Positions 1 to 8,153 of a stretch of DNA of 33,678 bases are shown here, piece by piece. Made by a program: the position numbers and the translations under genes. Position 1 is the stretch's first letter. The number at the start of each line of letters is the position of its first letter. Source of the stretch: Actinomycetota bacterium (GTDB lineage: Bacteria; Actinomycetota; Acidimicrobiia; Acidimicrobiales; Acidimicrobilacustridaceae); the NCBI GenBank assembly GCA_009705225.1, contig WLCQ01000009.1:1-33678 (forward strand), in the 5' to 3' direction. A model generated the notes under the pieces. The model saw only the letters and a program-made list of their open reading frames with translations, had not been told where the DNA came from and searched no databases.

Positions 1-776
1 ACGGCCCGGGTGAGTTCATGCGGGAGCACCACGGAGTCGGCACCGAGTTCGAGAGCGAGGCGATGCTGGGTGGGGTACTTCGCCACCGCCATGATCGTGC
101 AGGGGCGTCCGAAGCGTCGGAGTGCGGCGATGGTGAGCAGGCCGAGCGCACCTGAACCGAGAACCACCACGAGATCACCGTCGGCTATGTCGGCGGCCAA
201 CGCACCATGCACCGCGCACGCGGTGGGTTCCACCATGACGGCGGCTTCGTCGCTGAACGACTCGGGTACGGAATGCAACTGGCTGACATGGGCGATCATC
301 CGGGTGGACCAGCCGCCGCCCGTGTCGCAGCAGAAGCCGCTCTGCAGGCCCGGCTCGATGGCACCGAAGGCAATGCGTTCGCAGTTTCCGAGGTCGCCGC
401 GGGCGCACGCCGTGCACACAGGATCGATGCCACGGGTGACGCAACCGAGCACGGGCTCGATGACAACGCGTCCGGCACCGAGGTGGCCAATGGGCGTTGC
501 TAGATCGGCGACGACCTCGTGCCCGGGCACGAATGGGAACGACACGATCGGTTCGAAATAGCGCGAACTACGGGCGTCGATGGTGGCGAGATCAGAACCG
601 CAGATTCCGGCGAGACGGGGGAGCACCTCGACCCATCCATCGCCGGGAAGGCGGGGCGGATCGATATTGCGCAGGCGTAACGGGCCGACCTTGGCGCCGC
701 CGCCCGGGCTCAGGCGACTGGCGAGGTTGGCTGCCGCGAAACGAGCGATGCTGCGTTCGAAACGGAGCGCCTTCAT
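1..776 (-). CDS. Zinc-dependent medium-chain alcohol dehydrogenase, 3' end outside the window
   Basis: The visible 258 residues form the GroES-like catalytic domain and the beginning of the Rossmann domain of an MDR alcohol dehydrogenase. Seen: the catalytic zinc ligand context GICGSD (Cys59), the PGHEV motif (His86-Glu87), and a cysteine-rich lobe with C-x2-C-x7-C plus one more upstream Cys. The VVVLGSGALGLL dinucleotide-binding loop follows. Such enzymes oxidise alcohols or reduce aldehydes with NAD(P)H in the cytosol; the substrate cannot be read from the sequence. The ATG at 776-774 overlaps the TGA of the upstream acyl reductase (ATGA), so the two are almost certainly co-transcribed and translationally coupled. 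A fatty aldehyde/alcohol pathway is therefore an attractive inference. No stop occurs before the window edge, so about the last quarter or more of the protein is missing. Confidence 0.9.
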   Translation of the reverse strand, partial: MKALRFERSIARFAAANLASRLSPGGGAKVGPLRLRNIDPPRLPGDGWVEVLPRLAGICGSDLATIDARSSRYFEPIVSFPFVPGHEVVADLATPIGHLGAGRVVIEPVLGCVTRGIDPVCTACARGDLGNCERIAFGAIEPGLQSGFCCDTGGGWSTRMIAHVSQLHSVPESFSDEAAVMVEPTACAVHGALAADIADGDLVVVLGSGALGLLTIAALRRFGRPCTIMAVAKYPTQHRLALELGADSVVLPHELTRA

Positions 777-3130
777 GCTCGACCTCCCGGCACGAGCGGA
801 TTGGCGAGACCACCCGTGCGAGTGCGTCGCGGGCCGATCGGGATGAGCGTGCGGGGCGCACCCGGGGCCTTTTCCCATTGCTCGACGAGCCAACCACGCT
901 TGCGGGCCAGCGTGGCCAGGCGGGTTTCGGGATTCACCGCAACGGGGAATCCGACAGCTTCGAGCATGGGGAGATCAGAGGTGGAGTCGGCGTAGGCAAC
1001 GCCTTCACTGACATCGAGGCCATGCTTCTCCGCGTAGTCGAACAGCACCTGGGCCCGGCTCTCACCAGTGGGTGGCACCGAACGCAGTTCGCCGTTGTAC
1101 ACACCACGATCGACGGCCATTTCGGCGGCGATGATGTCGTCGAAGAGCGGTTCGAGTGGCTTGACCACGAAGCTGAGGGCACCCGTGATGAGCACCGTGC
1201 GATGGCCGGCGGCGCGATGCGCGCGCACCCGGCGAATCGCCGCGGGGAAGGACTTGGCGATGATGAGTCGGCTGAACATCTCTGCGGCGTCTTCATCGAT
1301 CTGCTCGACCGGGGCGCCGTCGTAACGGCGGTAGAACATGCGGAGGAAGTCGCTGCGGTCCTTGCGATCGAGGGAAAGCAGCGACGGACCCTCGCTGATG
1401 AGTGAGGTGGCGAACTTGATCCGCTCGGCGCGGGGAAGGCGTCGGGTGGCGAGGAATGCGTAACTCGTGACCACGTTCGAGGCGATGAGTGTGTTCTCGA
1501 GATCGAACGCTGCGAACTGACGCTCGGGAGCGAGCACCTGGGCCCGAAGTCGTTGCTCCCGGGTGGGACCCACCTTGCCGCCGGGGGTGGTGCGCACCCG
1601 TGCCTGTTTGACCACCGAGGGGAGATGGATCTCTCGCACGAACGAATCCCACTCGATGACACGGGGATCGAAGCAGAAGTCGCGCTGGTCCTCAGCGCTA
1701 TGTGAATCCCATAACGCAATGAGTCGATCGAGTCCGTAGATGGCCTCGCATTCGGCATAGGCGCCGTAGATCTCGACGTACCCGAGCGCTCGTTCGGCTT
1801 CCTCACGCTTCTCCTCGAGGGAGGTACCGAACTCGGCCTGCTTGCCCCGCAGGGGAAGTGCCCCGAGCACCGACTCGGCTCGGCTGAGCGACTTCGTGGC
1901 CCGACGAAGCTGATCCTTCACATCACCGCGACCCGAGAACTTCCACTTGGGGACCATGATCGGCTGGCCCTTGGTGTCATAGAGCGGGTGCTCGCCGAAC
2001 CAGTCGCTCACGAGATCAACGAGGCGTCGGTAGTGCAGCGGATTGCGCGAACCAGAGGCGACCTGAATGACTTCGGGTGCGGGTTCGGGTCCCTTGGCGG
2101 CCACCGCGATGATGGCGGCGGACACGAGATCAACGGGGATCACATCGACGATGCCCTCGGGCACGCCGGGGAACTGCTTGAGCAGGCCTCGGGCGTAACT
2201 GATGATGATCGGCTCGGCCATGCGGAAGCCGCGGATCCAGCCCGGCACCGGTTCGGCAAGGGCGGATTCGATAATCGACGGGCGCACGATGCTGACGGGA
2301 ACGGCGCCACGGTTCTCGATCAATGCACGTTCGCCGAGTGCCTTGGAATAGGCGTAGGCATCGGGCCAACCCAACGAGCCAGCGCGGGCTCGACCGGTTT
2401 CGACCATGCGGTCCGATACCCACTTGATACGCAGGGCTTCGGTCTTCTCGGCGAGCAGGGGAGTTCCGGCGGCACCGAGTTCGCGATGGGCGCCGGCCCG
2501 GAACTGCTCGAGCTTCTCGGGGGTTCGGCTTTCGGCATCGGCGTCGCGTCGGGCCCGGCGGGCACCTTCGACCTCGCCGCGCCAGTCGACGTCGACGAAG
2601 AACGGACTCTCATCGACGAGAATCTCCGGAGCGTTCCCCCGACGGTTGCCCGCCACATAACAGGTGGACACCGCGACGAGATGGGGGGCGACACCGAGCT
2701 CGTTGCACAACTGGGCTATGCGGGTCGGGCCCATGAGGTTGACCTCGACCGCCGAGTCGAGAGGGGAGTCGAAGCTCACGGTTGCTGCCGAGTGAATGAT
2801 GGTGTCGCAGGATGCGAACAGTTCGCGCCCGGTAGCGTCGAGCCCAAGACCGTCGCGTCCGACATCGCCGGCCACGGCCGTGATGCGCCGGGCGGTCATC
2901 TCGGCGAAGCCTTCTTTGCCGAGTTCCGCTCGCAGTCGATCGAAGGCGTCGTTCTTGAGGATCTCGCGGGCCAGACGCTGCTCGACGGTGGAGCGGCGAC
3001 CGGCGCGCACGAGCAGCACCAGTTCGCAGTCGGGAACCGAGCGCAGGAGGCGTTCGAGCAGGTTGGTGCCGAGGAAGCCGGTGGTGCCGGTGATGAAGAG
3101 GCGCTTGCCGGCGAGGGAGTCAGCGATCAC
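773..3130 (-). CDS. Fatty acyl-CoA/ACP reductase (extended SDR) fused to a HAD-IB phosphatase-like domain
   Basis: This 785-residue fusion starts with a Rossmann fold of the NAD_binding_4 / 'male sterility' type: GTTGFLG at residues 15-21 binds NADPH, and the YAYSK motif supplies the SDR Tyr and Lys. Such domains reduce fatty acyl thioesters to aldehydes or alcohols. From about residue 540 a HAD-IB domain follows: motif I is FDLENTL (Asp543, Glu545, Thr547), motif II contains LITGA, and motif IV is YADSTSDLP (Asp715, Asp719). In canonical HAD phosphatases motif I is DxDxT, so the general acid/base Asp is Glu here and activity may differ. The start is GTG at 3130. The gene is divergent from a TetR regulator 46 bp away and overlaps the downstream dehydrogenase by ATGA. 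SDR-HAD fusions are known in actinobacteria; the physiological product (wax ester, lipid alcohol) is inference. Confidence 0.88.
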   Translation of the reverse strand: MIADSLAGKRLFITGTTGFLGTNLLERLLRSVPDCELVLLVRAGRRSTVEQRLAREILKNDAFDRLRAELGKEGFAEMTARRITAVAGDVGRDGLGLDATGRELFASCDTIIHSAATVSFDSPLDSAVEVNLMGPTRIAQLCNELGVAPHLVAVSTCYVAGNRRGNAPEILVDESPFFVDVDWRGEVEGARRARRDADAESRTPEKLEQFRAGAHRELGAAGTPLLAEKTEALRIKWVSDRMVETGRARAGSLGWPDAYAYSKALGERALIENRGAVPVSIVRPSIIESALAEPVPGWIRGFRMAEPIIISYARGLLKQFPGVPEGIVDVIPVDLVSAAIIAVAAKGPEPAPEVIQVASGSRNPLHYRRLVDLVSDWFGEHPLYDTKGQPIMVPKWKFSGRGDVKDQLRRATKSLSRAESVLGALPLRGKQAEFGTSLEEKREEAERALGYVEIYGAYAECEAIYGLDRLIALWDSHSAEDQRDFCFDPRVIEWDSFVREIHLPSVVKQARVRTTPGGKVGPTREQRLRAQVLAPERQFAAFDLENTLIASNVVTSYAFLATRRLPRAERIKFATSLISEGPSLLSLDRKDRSDFLRMFYRRYDGAPVEQIDEDAAEMFSRLIIAKSFPAAIRRVRAHRAAGHRTVLITGALSFVVKPLEPLFDDIIAAEMAVDRGVYNGELRSVPPTGESRAQVLFDYAEKHGLDVSEGVAYADSTSDLPMLEAVGFPVAVNPETRLATLARKRGWLVEQWEKAPGAPRTLIPIGPRRTRTGGLANPLVPGGRA

Positions 3131-3140
3131 GGATGAATGT

Positions 3141-3170
3141 TTACCACTTGGTAAGTGAATCGTCTAGGAT
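3141..3170 (+). promoter_or_regulatory. Palindromic operator and promoter between the acyl reductase and tetR
   Basis: The 46-bp divergent gap holds a perfect inverted repeat TTACCA-CT-TGGTAA at 3141-3154, and an overlapping CACTT-ggt-AAGTG at 3145-3157. TTACCA also sits where a -35 box is expected, 18 bp before a TAGGAT -10 hexamer (3165-3170). That hexamer is 6 bases from the GTG start of tetR, so the tetR transcript is probably leaderless. On the other strand the palindrome abuts a weaker TAAACA hexamer 7 bases before the acyl reductase GTG. One bound TetR dimer could thus block both promoters. The palindrome and spacing are seen; the binding protein is inferred from position. Confidence 0.65.
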
Positions 3171-3176
3171 GAGGAC

Positions 3177-3827
3177 GTGGCCGCCACCGTGACTGCTCCT
3201 GCCAAGCCGGACCGGCTGCCCGGATCCCGGGCCGAACGCACCCGGGACACCGAGAATCGCATCTTGGCGGCCGCGCTCGATTCCTTCGGCACCGCTGGGT
3301 ACGACGCCACGTCTCTCGATGCGCTGGCCGCCGGGCTGGGCCTGTCGAAGCAGGCGATCCTGTACCACTGGCCTTCCAAGGCAGCACTCCTCGACGCCGT
3401 GATCGACCGGGCGTGTTTGGATCTCGTGGTCGAGTTCGACGGGGTGCTGCGCGACGCCGGTGAAGGTTGGGAACGTATCGAGGCCATCGTGCGCTCGGTG
3501 TTCCGCGTGACCATCCGCCGACCCGAGTTGTTGGGCTTCGTTCGCGAGGTCAGTCGCCTGGGCGGCGATGCCGCGGCGCGCATCTCCGCCGACCTCGAGC
3601 CGTTCGTGGCTCGCGCCCGTGGATTCCTGCAGCGTGAGATGGATGCCGGACGGTTCCGGCGCTGCGACCCGGGCCTGCTGTTCGTCAGCGCGTACTCGGC
3701 CGTGCTCGGTGCGGCCACCGAGGTCGAGGTGCTTCGCGCTGTTGGCTTCGAACCTACGGCTCGCTCGACCGTGGTGCGCCGACGCGAACTGCTGTCATTC
3801 CTGCGCGCTGCGATCGTCGAGCCCTAA
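3177..3827 (+). CDS. TetR/AcrR family transcriptional regulator
   Basis: A 216-residue protein with an N-terminal TetR helix-turn-helix at about residues 24-70 (pattern ILAAALDSFGTAGYDATSLDALA, then LGLSKQAILYHWPSKAALL). A divergent ligand-binding C-terminal helical domain follows. The family represses its target until a small molecule binds. The gene is divergent from the fatty acyl reductase-HAD fusion and the palindrome between them is the obvious operator candidate, so a fatty acyl thioester or related lipid ligand is plausible but unproven. The GTG start at 3177 lies 6 bases after a TAGGAT -10 hexamer, fitting a leaderless message. It ends 36 bp from the convergent ddl gene. Confidence 0.92.
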   Translation: MAATVTAPAKPDRLPGSRAERTRDTENRILAAALDSFGTAGYDATSLDALAAGLGLSKQAILYHWPSKAALLDAVIDRACLDLVVEFDGVLRDAGEGWERIEAIVRSVFRVTIRRPELLGFVREVSRLGGDAAARISADLEPFVARARGFLQREMDAGRFRRCDPGLLFVSAYSAVLGAATEVEVLRAVGFEPTARSTVVRRRELLSFLRAAIVEP

Positions 3828-3863
3828 CGCTCTGCGACCGGGCCGCGACCCACTCGTTGGGGC

Positions 3864-4916
3864 CTATGCCCGCCCGGCGCGCTCAAGTGCGAGACCCACG
3901 AGCTCGTCGATGAGCGCTCGATAGGTGAGGCCGCTGGCCTGCCACATCTGCGGATACATGGAGATGGGCGTGAAGCCGGGCATGGTGTTGAGTTCGTTGA
4001 GCAGCAAGCCTCGGCCGTGTTCCTCATAGAGGAAGTCGACCCGGGCCAGACCCTCCGCTCGGTACTCGCGGAAAACCCGCACAGCGAGGGTCCGAGCTTG
4101 TTCGGTGATGTCAGAGGGAAGGTCGGCCGGGATATGTAACTGCGCGACACCGTCGTTGTACTTGTCGTCGTAGTCGTAGAACTCGGCTCCGGGCACGATC
4201 TCGCCGGGTACTGAGGCGCGCGCTGAGGTCGTGTGGCCGAGCACCGCGACCTCGATCTCGCGTGCGACAACGCCCTCCTCGAGCACCAGCCATTCGTCGA
4301 ACTCGAGGGCGCGATCGATGGCGATCTCGAGGGCATCGAGATCATTGGCCTTTGACACGCCGATGGACGAGCCCATGTTCGCCGGCTTCACGAAGATGGG
4401 GAACCCGAACTCTTCGACGGCGGAGGCGAGGACAGCCGCGCGCGCATCGCCGCTGACATCGCTGCGGTGCACACCCATCCACCGGGTCTGCGGGAAGCCG
4501 ACGGCAGCGGCGAGGTGCTTGGCGGCCACCTTGTCCATGGCGAGGGCAGAACCGAGCACGCCCGATCCGACATAGGTGACGCCGGCGACCTCGAACAGGC
4601 CCTGCACGGTGCCGTCCTCACCGTTCGGGCCATGCAGCAGGGGCAGCACCACGACGCCCGGCTGGGTGAGCAACGCATACGGATCGACGACCGGACCTTC
4701 GACCAGGAGAGCATCGGGCAGGGCGTCGGGTCCGAGGGCGAGTGCCGCGAGAGCGGCGTCGGCACGATGCCAGGCTCCGTCATGGTCGATGCCAAGAGCG
4801 TCGATGGCGTAGCGATCCGGATCGATGGCAGCGAGCACATGCCGGGCGGTCACCCGGGAGACGTCGTGTTCGGCGGATCGCCCACCGAACAGCACGATGA
4901 GGGGGATGCGAGTCAC
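3864..4916 (-). CDS. ddl: D-alanine--D-alanine ligase
   Basis: A 350-residue ATP-grasp enzyme that joins two D-alanines for the peptidoglycan stem peptide. The N-terminus carries the family signature LFGGRSAEHDVS. The central part has HGPNGEDGTVQG and MDKVAAKHL, and the ATP-grasp lysine region FPIFVKPANMGSSIGVSK. The C-terminal part has ARVDFLYEE and LNELNTMPGFTPISMYP, which hold the metal-binding Glu and Asn and the D-Ala contact loop. I chose GTG at 4916 because the family N-terminus begins there and a TACGGT hexamer lies exactly 7 bases upstream. The open frame continues further upstream, but that part has no family similarity and runs into murF. It is divergent from murF, which adds the dipeptide product to the UDP-MurNAc-tripeptide, so the two share a promoter region and a pathway. 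Confidence 0.95.
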   Translation of the reverse strand: MTRIPLIVLFGGRSAEHDVSRVTARHVLAAIDPDRYAIDALGIDHDGAWHRADAALAALALGPDALPDALLVEGPVVDPYALLTQPGVVVLPLLHGPNGEDGTVQGLFEVAGVTYVGSGVLGSALAMDKVAAKHLAAAVGFPQTRWMGVHRSDVSGDARAAVLASAVEEFGFPIFVKPANMGSSIGVSKANDLDALEIAIDRALEFDEWLVLEEGVVAREIEVAVLGHTTSARASVPGEIVPGAEFYDYDDKYNDGVAQLHIPADLPSDITEQARTLAVRVFREYRAEGLARVDFLYEEHGRGLLLNELNTMPGFTPISMYPQMWQASGLTYRALIDELVGLALERAGRA

Positions 4917-4923
4917 GGCGACG

Positions 4924-4943
4924 ACCGTAGTCCCCGATACGGT
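4924..4943. promoter_or_regulatory. Mirror-image ddl/murF divergent promoters
   Basis: The 34 bp between the ddl and murF start codons holds TACGGT on the minus strand (4929-4924) and TACGGT on the plus strand (4938-4943). Each is exactly 7 bases before its own GTG. Both hexamers fit the actinobacterial -10 pattern TANNNT, which places both transcription starts at or within a base or two of the start codons. No convincing -35 box is visible on either strand. Confidence 0.55.
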
Positions 4944-4950
4944 TGCCGAG

Positions 4951-6270
4951 GTGAGGTTCCGAGCCGCCGAGATCGCCGATGCCGTGGGCGGAACACTTGT
5001 TGGCGACGACGTCGACATCGAGGGTGCGGCCATTGATTCGCGGGCCCTTCGCACTGGCCAACTGTTCGTGCCGGTTCGAGGCGAGCGAGATGGCCATGAC
5101 TTCATTGAGTCAGCGGTCTCTGCGGGGGCAACCGCAACGTTCACCGCCCGAAACCCGGTGGACGGGATCACTTCGATTCTGGTCGAGGATCCCGAGGCCG
5201 CGCTGAGCCGGCTCGGTGGTTTCGCCCGCACCCGACTCGGCGACCGAGTGGTGGGCATCACAGGTTCGGTGGGCAAGACCTCGACGAAGGATCTGGTCAC
5301 CTCGGTACTGGCTCGCAATTTCATGGTGTCGGCCAGCGAGAAGAGTTTCAACAATGAACTCGGTGTGCCGCTCACGCTGGTGAACGCCGCCGATGACGCT
5401 GCGGTCACCGTGGTCGAGATGGGAGCGCGCGGAAGCGGTCACATCGCCGCGCTGTGTTCCATAGCGGTGCCCACCATCGGCGTGGTCACTGCGGTCGAGT
5501 TGGTGCACTCGGAGTTCATGGGTGGTCTCGACAACATCGCGCGCACCAAGGGCGAATTGATCGAGAGCCTTCCGGCCTCCGGAGTAGCGGTGCTCAACGC
5601 TGACGATGAACGGGTCTGGGCCATGCGATCACGTACCGGCGCCCGAAGCATCGGGTTCGGATTCGTCAACGGTGATCTCCGGGCCACGGCGCTATCACTC
5701 GATGAACAATTGCGGCCACGGTTCCGTCTGGATTCCGACTGGGGCCGCGCCGACGTGGTGCTGTCAGTTCGCGGTCGCCATCAGGTCAACAATGCACTCG
5801 CCGCTGCTGCGGTGGCCCTGGCCTGCGGTGTCGATCTCGACGACGTCGTTGCCGGGCTGGCAGTCGCCGAACTGTCTCCATGGCGGATGGAACTGCGCAC
5901 CACTGGCGCGGGCGCCCGGGTGCTCAACGATGCGTACAACGCCGGACCGGCCTCGATGGAAGCAGCGCTCCGTTCGCTCGCCCAACTTCCCGCCACTCGC
6001 CATACCGCGGTGCTCGGTCTCATGGCGGAACTCGGCGAGGAGAGCGAATCAGAGCATCAGCGGATCGTTGAGGTGGCCGCTGCACTTGGTGTGCGCATCA
6101 TCAGCTTCGGTGATGCGGAGTACGGGCGGTCAGGAACGGTTCTCGGTCATGCCGCCGATGTCGCGGAGGCCGTGGCGATGCTCGGCGAACTCACCGGAGA
6201 CGATGCGGTGCTCGTGAAGGGGAGTCGTGTCGCCGGCCTCGAACGGGTGGCCGCAGCGCTATTCGACTGA
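4951..6270 (+). CDS. murF: UDP-N-acetylmuramoyl-tripeptide--D-alanyl-D-alanine ligase
   Basis: A 439-residue Mur ligase adding D-Ala-D-Ala to the UDP-MurNAc-tripeptide in the cytoplasm. Seen: the N-terminal MurF domain (DSRALRTGQLFVPVRGERDGHDF), the Mur ligase P-loop GITGSVGKTSTKD (residues 102-114), NNELGVPLTL, the EMGARGSGHIAAL segment typical of MurF, and the C-terminal LNDAYNAGPASMEAAL and GLMAELGEES motifs. The start is placed at GTG 4951, where the MurF N-terminus RFRAAEIADAVGG begins and a TACGGT hexamer lies 7 bases upstream. Starts at ATG 4906 or further upstream would run through the ddl start region. The stop codon abuts the stop of the convergent MFS gene with no base between them. 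Confidence 0.95.
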   Translation: MRFRAAEIADAVGGTLVGDDVDIEGAAIDSRALRTGQLFVPVRGERDGHDFIESAVSAGATATFTARNPVDGITSILVEDPEAALSRLGGFARTRLGDRVVGITGSVGKTSTKDLVTSVLARNFMVSASEKSFNNELGVPLTLVNAADDAAVTVVEMGARGSGHIAALCSIAVPTIGVVTAVELVHSEFMGGLDNIARTKGELIESLPASGVAVLNADDERVWAMRSRTGARSIGFGFVNGDLRATALSLDEQLRPRFRLDSDWGRADVVLSVRGRHQVNNALAAAAVALACGVDLDDVVAGLAVAELSPWRMELRTTGAGARVLNDAYNAGPASMEAALRSLAQLPATRHTAVLGLMAELGEESESEHQRIVEVAAALGVRIISFGDAEYGRSGTVLGHAADVAEAVAMLGELTGDDAVLVKGSRVAGLERVAAALFD

Positions 6271-7653
6271 TCAGGCGAACTCGCCGGCATCGGGAACATC
6301 GTCGCGCTGGGAGCGCCATTCGTCGAGCAGCGATCGACGTTCTTCAGGTGGTCGGAGATCAGCGAACCAGGCAAGGAAGAGCGCAAACGCTGCTCCGAAG
6401 TAGATGACGGTGTTGATGGTGGTGAGTGAGATCACCCAACCGGCAATCAGGCCGCTCACCGGCACCGTGCCACCGAAACACATCATCCAGATCGCGCTGA
6501 CCCGGCCGCGGATCGTGTGCGAGAGGCGCGATTGGAACACCGTCGACAGGGAGGTCACCGCTGCGAAGTAGAAGAACCCCAACATGAATGCCACCGGGAA
6601 CGCCGGGAGTCCCGAGTCGAGTGACACGAAGGTCGCAAGACAGAGGCTGAACCCGACCAGGGCGAAACGGACCACAACGGCCAGATTGCGGCCGGACAGG
6701 AACGTGCCGATGGAGAGCGCACCGACCACAGCCCCGAAACCGAAAGTGGCGTAGAGGAATCCGTATTGGGTGCTCTTGGCAACGATGTGCAGATCCTGTT
6801 CGGCGATGGCGGGGAACACCACCACGAAGGGCATGCAGAACAGCGAAAACATGAACACGGTTCCAACTGCCCGGCGCACCACAGGTTCGTGCCGCACGAA
6901 CCTGAATCCCTCGGCGATCTTCTGCAACGGCCCGATGTCATTGGTCTTCGGAAACACGGGAACGTTCACGAAGGTGATGCCGACCATGATGAACAGGTAG
7001 GTGGCGGCGTTGAGGACGAACACCCAAGATGCTCCGATGGCGACGTAGAGGAGAGCCCCGATCGCCGGCCCGACCACCCGCGAAACATTCATGCTCACGG
7101 AGTTGAGTGAGATGGCTCCGGCGAGATCCTTGGGTGGAACCAGCGATGGAGTGACCGAGAGGAACACCGGGCCCGAGAGCGCAGCACCAATGCCGACCGC
7201 GGCAACTGCGGCGAGCAGCGCGGGTTCGGAGAAACTTTCGGCTCGGGTGATCCACGCGATGGCAAGCGAACCGAGGAGTTGTTCGAATGACAACCAGAAG
7301 ATGAGCTTCTTGCGACTGAACATGTCGGCGATGACACCGCCGAGGGTCGCGAACACCAATTGCGGAACAAGGTTGGCGAAGCCGATGAGGCTGACCAGCC
7401 ACACACTGCGGGTTACCGAATAGACGTAGGCCGCGAGGATGACATTTTGCATCCAAGTGCCGATGCCCGAACCGAGCGCGCTGAGCCACATCGTGCGGAA
7501 GTTGCGATTGCGAAGTGCGGATCGAACTGCCGAAACCTCGACCGTGCGATCGCCGTCGAGGGCTGCTTCCTCGGCCTCCTCGAGCACGAATTGTTCCGGC
7601 TCGGGGTCGGATCCGTGCCGCGGATCGAGGGGGGCGTCGTCGGGGGGTGTCAT
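6271..7653 (-). CDS. MFS transporter (MFS_3 / EntS-like exporter family)
   Basis: A 460-residue membrane protein with 10-12 predicted transmembrane segments. It has an acidic cytoplasmic N-terminal tail of about 45 residues and the motif SALRNRNFRTMWLSALGSGIGTWMQNV, typical of MFS_3 proteins. The loop MFSRKK after the GGVIADMF segment corresponds to the MFS A-motif. The family exports siderophores, drugs or lipids by proton antiport; the substrate here is unknown. A TACCGT hexamer lies 10 bases before ATG 7653, giving at most a very short leader. It lies 47 bp downstream of the Tad locus on the same strand but has its own probable promoter, so I do not count it in that operon. Confidence 0.88.
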   Translation of the reverse strand: MTPPDDAPLDPRHGSDPEPEQFVLEEAEEAALDGDRTVEVSAVRSALRNRNFRTMWLSALGSGIGTWMQNVILAAYVYSVTRSVWLVSLIGFANLVPQLVFATLGGVIADMFSRKKLIFWLSFEQLLGSLAIAWITRAESFSEPALLAAVAAVGIGAALSGPVFLSVTPSLVPPKDLAGAISLNSVSMNVSRVVGPAIGALLYVAIGASWVFVLNAATYLFIMVGITFVNVPVFPKTNDIGPLQKIAEGFRFVRHEPVVRRAVGTVFMFSLFCMPFVVVFPAIAEQDLHIVAKSTQYGFLYATFGFGAVVGALSIGTFLSGRNLAVVVRFALVGFSLCLATFVSLDSGLPAFPVAFMLGFFYFAAVTSLSTVFQSRLSHTIRGRVSAIWMMCFGGTVPVSGLIAGWVISLTTINTVIYFGAAFALFLAWFADLRPPEERRSLLDEWRSQRDDVPDAGEFA

Positions 7654-7700
7654 CGCGCCACTTACGGTACGACCGTGACCGGCCTTCGGACGAACCGGTG

Positions 7701-8153
7701 CTAGCGCGCCACTACACGGGCGGTGGCCTCGGCGTGCACCGGCACTGGGTCGGATGCTCCCGGAAGTGCTTTGGCGAAGATGTGCTCCACGCGGCCCTCG
7801 AGCCTCACGGTGACCGATCGGTCCGGGTGGATGACGATCGTGGGTGCTGACGTCAGATGATTCAGGACCCCCTTGGCGAAGAGCACGGCGTAGACGGCAC
7901 CCCGTACTCGCTCGGGATCGAGTCGGTATCCGTCGCCAGACCGGAACGCCTCCTCATCGAGGCCGACAGTGACTGCATCATTCGCTGCATCAGTGGCCGA
8001 GCTCAGCAACGATCGTTGTCCCACGCGGACGGCGGTGAGATCGACAGCGATAGCGCCGAGCACGAGCAGGATCATGAATGCCGCCGGCATGATCATGAGC
8101 ACGCTGCCCCTCTCGCCGCTGGTTCGTTGGCAGCTTTCGGAGCGATTCAACAT
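7701..8153 (-). CDS. TadG-like pilus assembly / pseudopilin protein
   Basis: A 150-residue protein with a short N-terminus ending in GERG (residues 13-16), then one hydrophobic helix (SVLMIMPAAFMILLVLGAIAVD) and an extracellular part of about 110 residues. This is the arrangement of the TadG N-terminal domain, but it lacks the long vWA region of full TadG. The motif ALIAVD..AVRVGQRSLLSSATDAANDAVT in the helix and following segment is typical of TadG/TadE proteins. The ATG overlaps the end of the preceding TadE-like gene by 7 bases. It is the last gene of the Tad operon; role as a minor pilin or assembly factor is inferred from family and context. Confidence 0.78.
   Translation of the reverse strand: MLNRSESCQRTSGERGSVLMIMPAAFMILLVLGAIAVDLTAVRVGQRSLLSSATDAANDAVTVGLDEEAFRSGDGYRLDPERVRGAVYAVLFAKGVLNHLTSAPTIVIHPDRSVTVRLEGRVEHIFAKALPGASDPVPVHAEATARVVAR

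Noticed and set aside
1988-3136. A 382-codon plus-strand frame opposite the acyl reductase
   Set aside because: It is antisense to the SDR domain and has no domain of its own.
4917-5408. N-terminal extension of the ddl frame
   Set aside because: It is antisense to murF and lacks similarity; the ATP-grasp N-terminus begins at GTG 4916.
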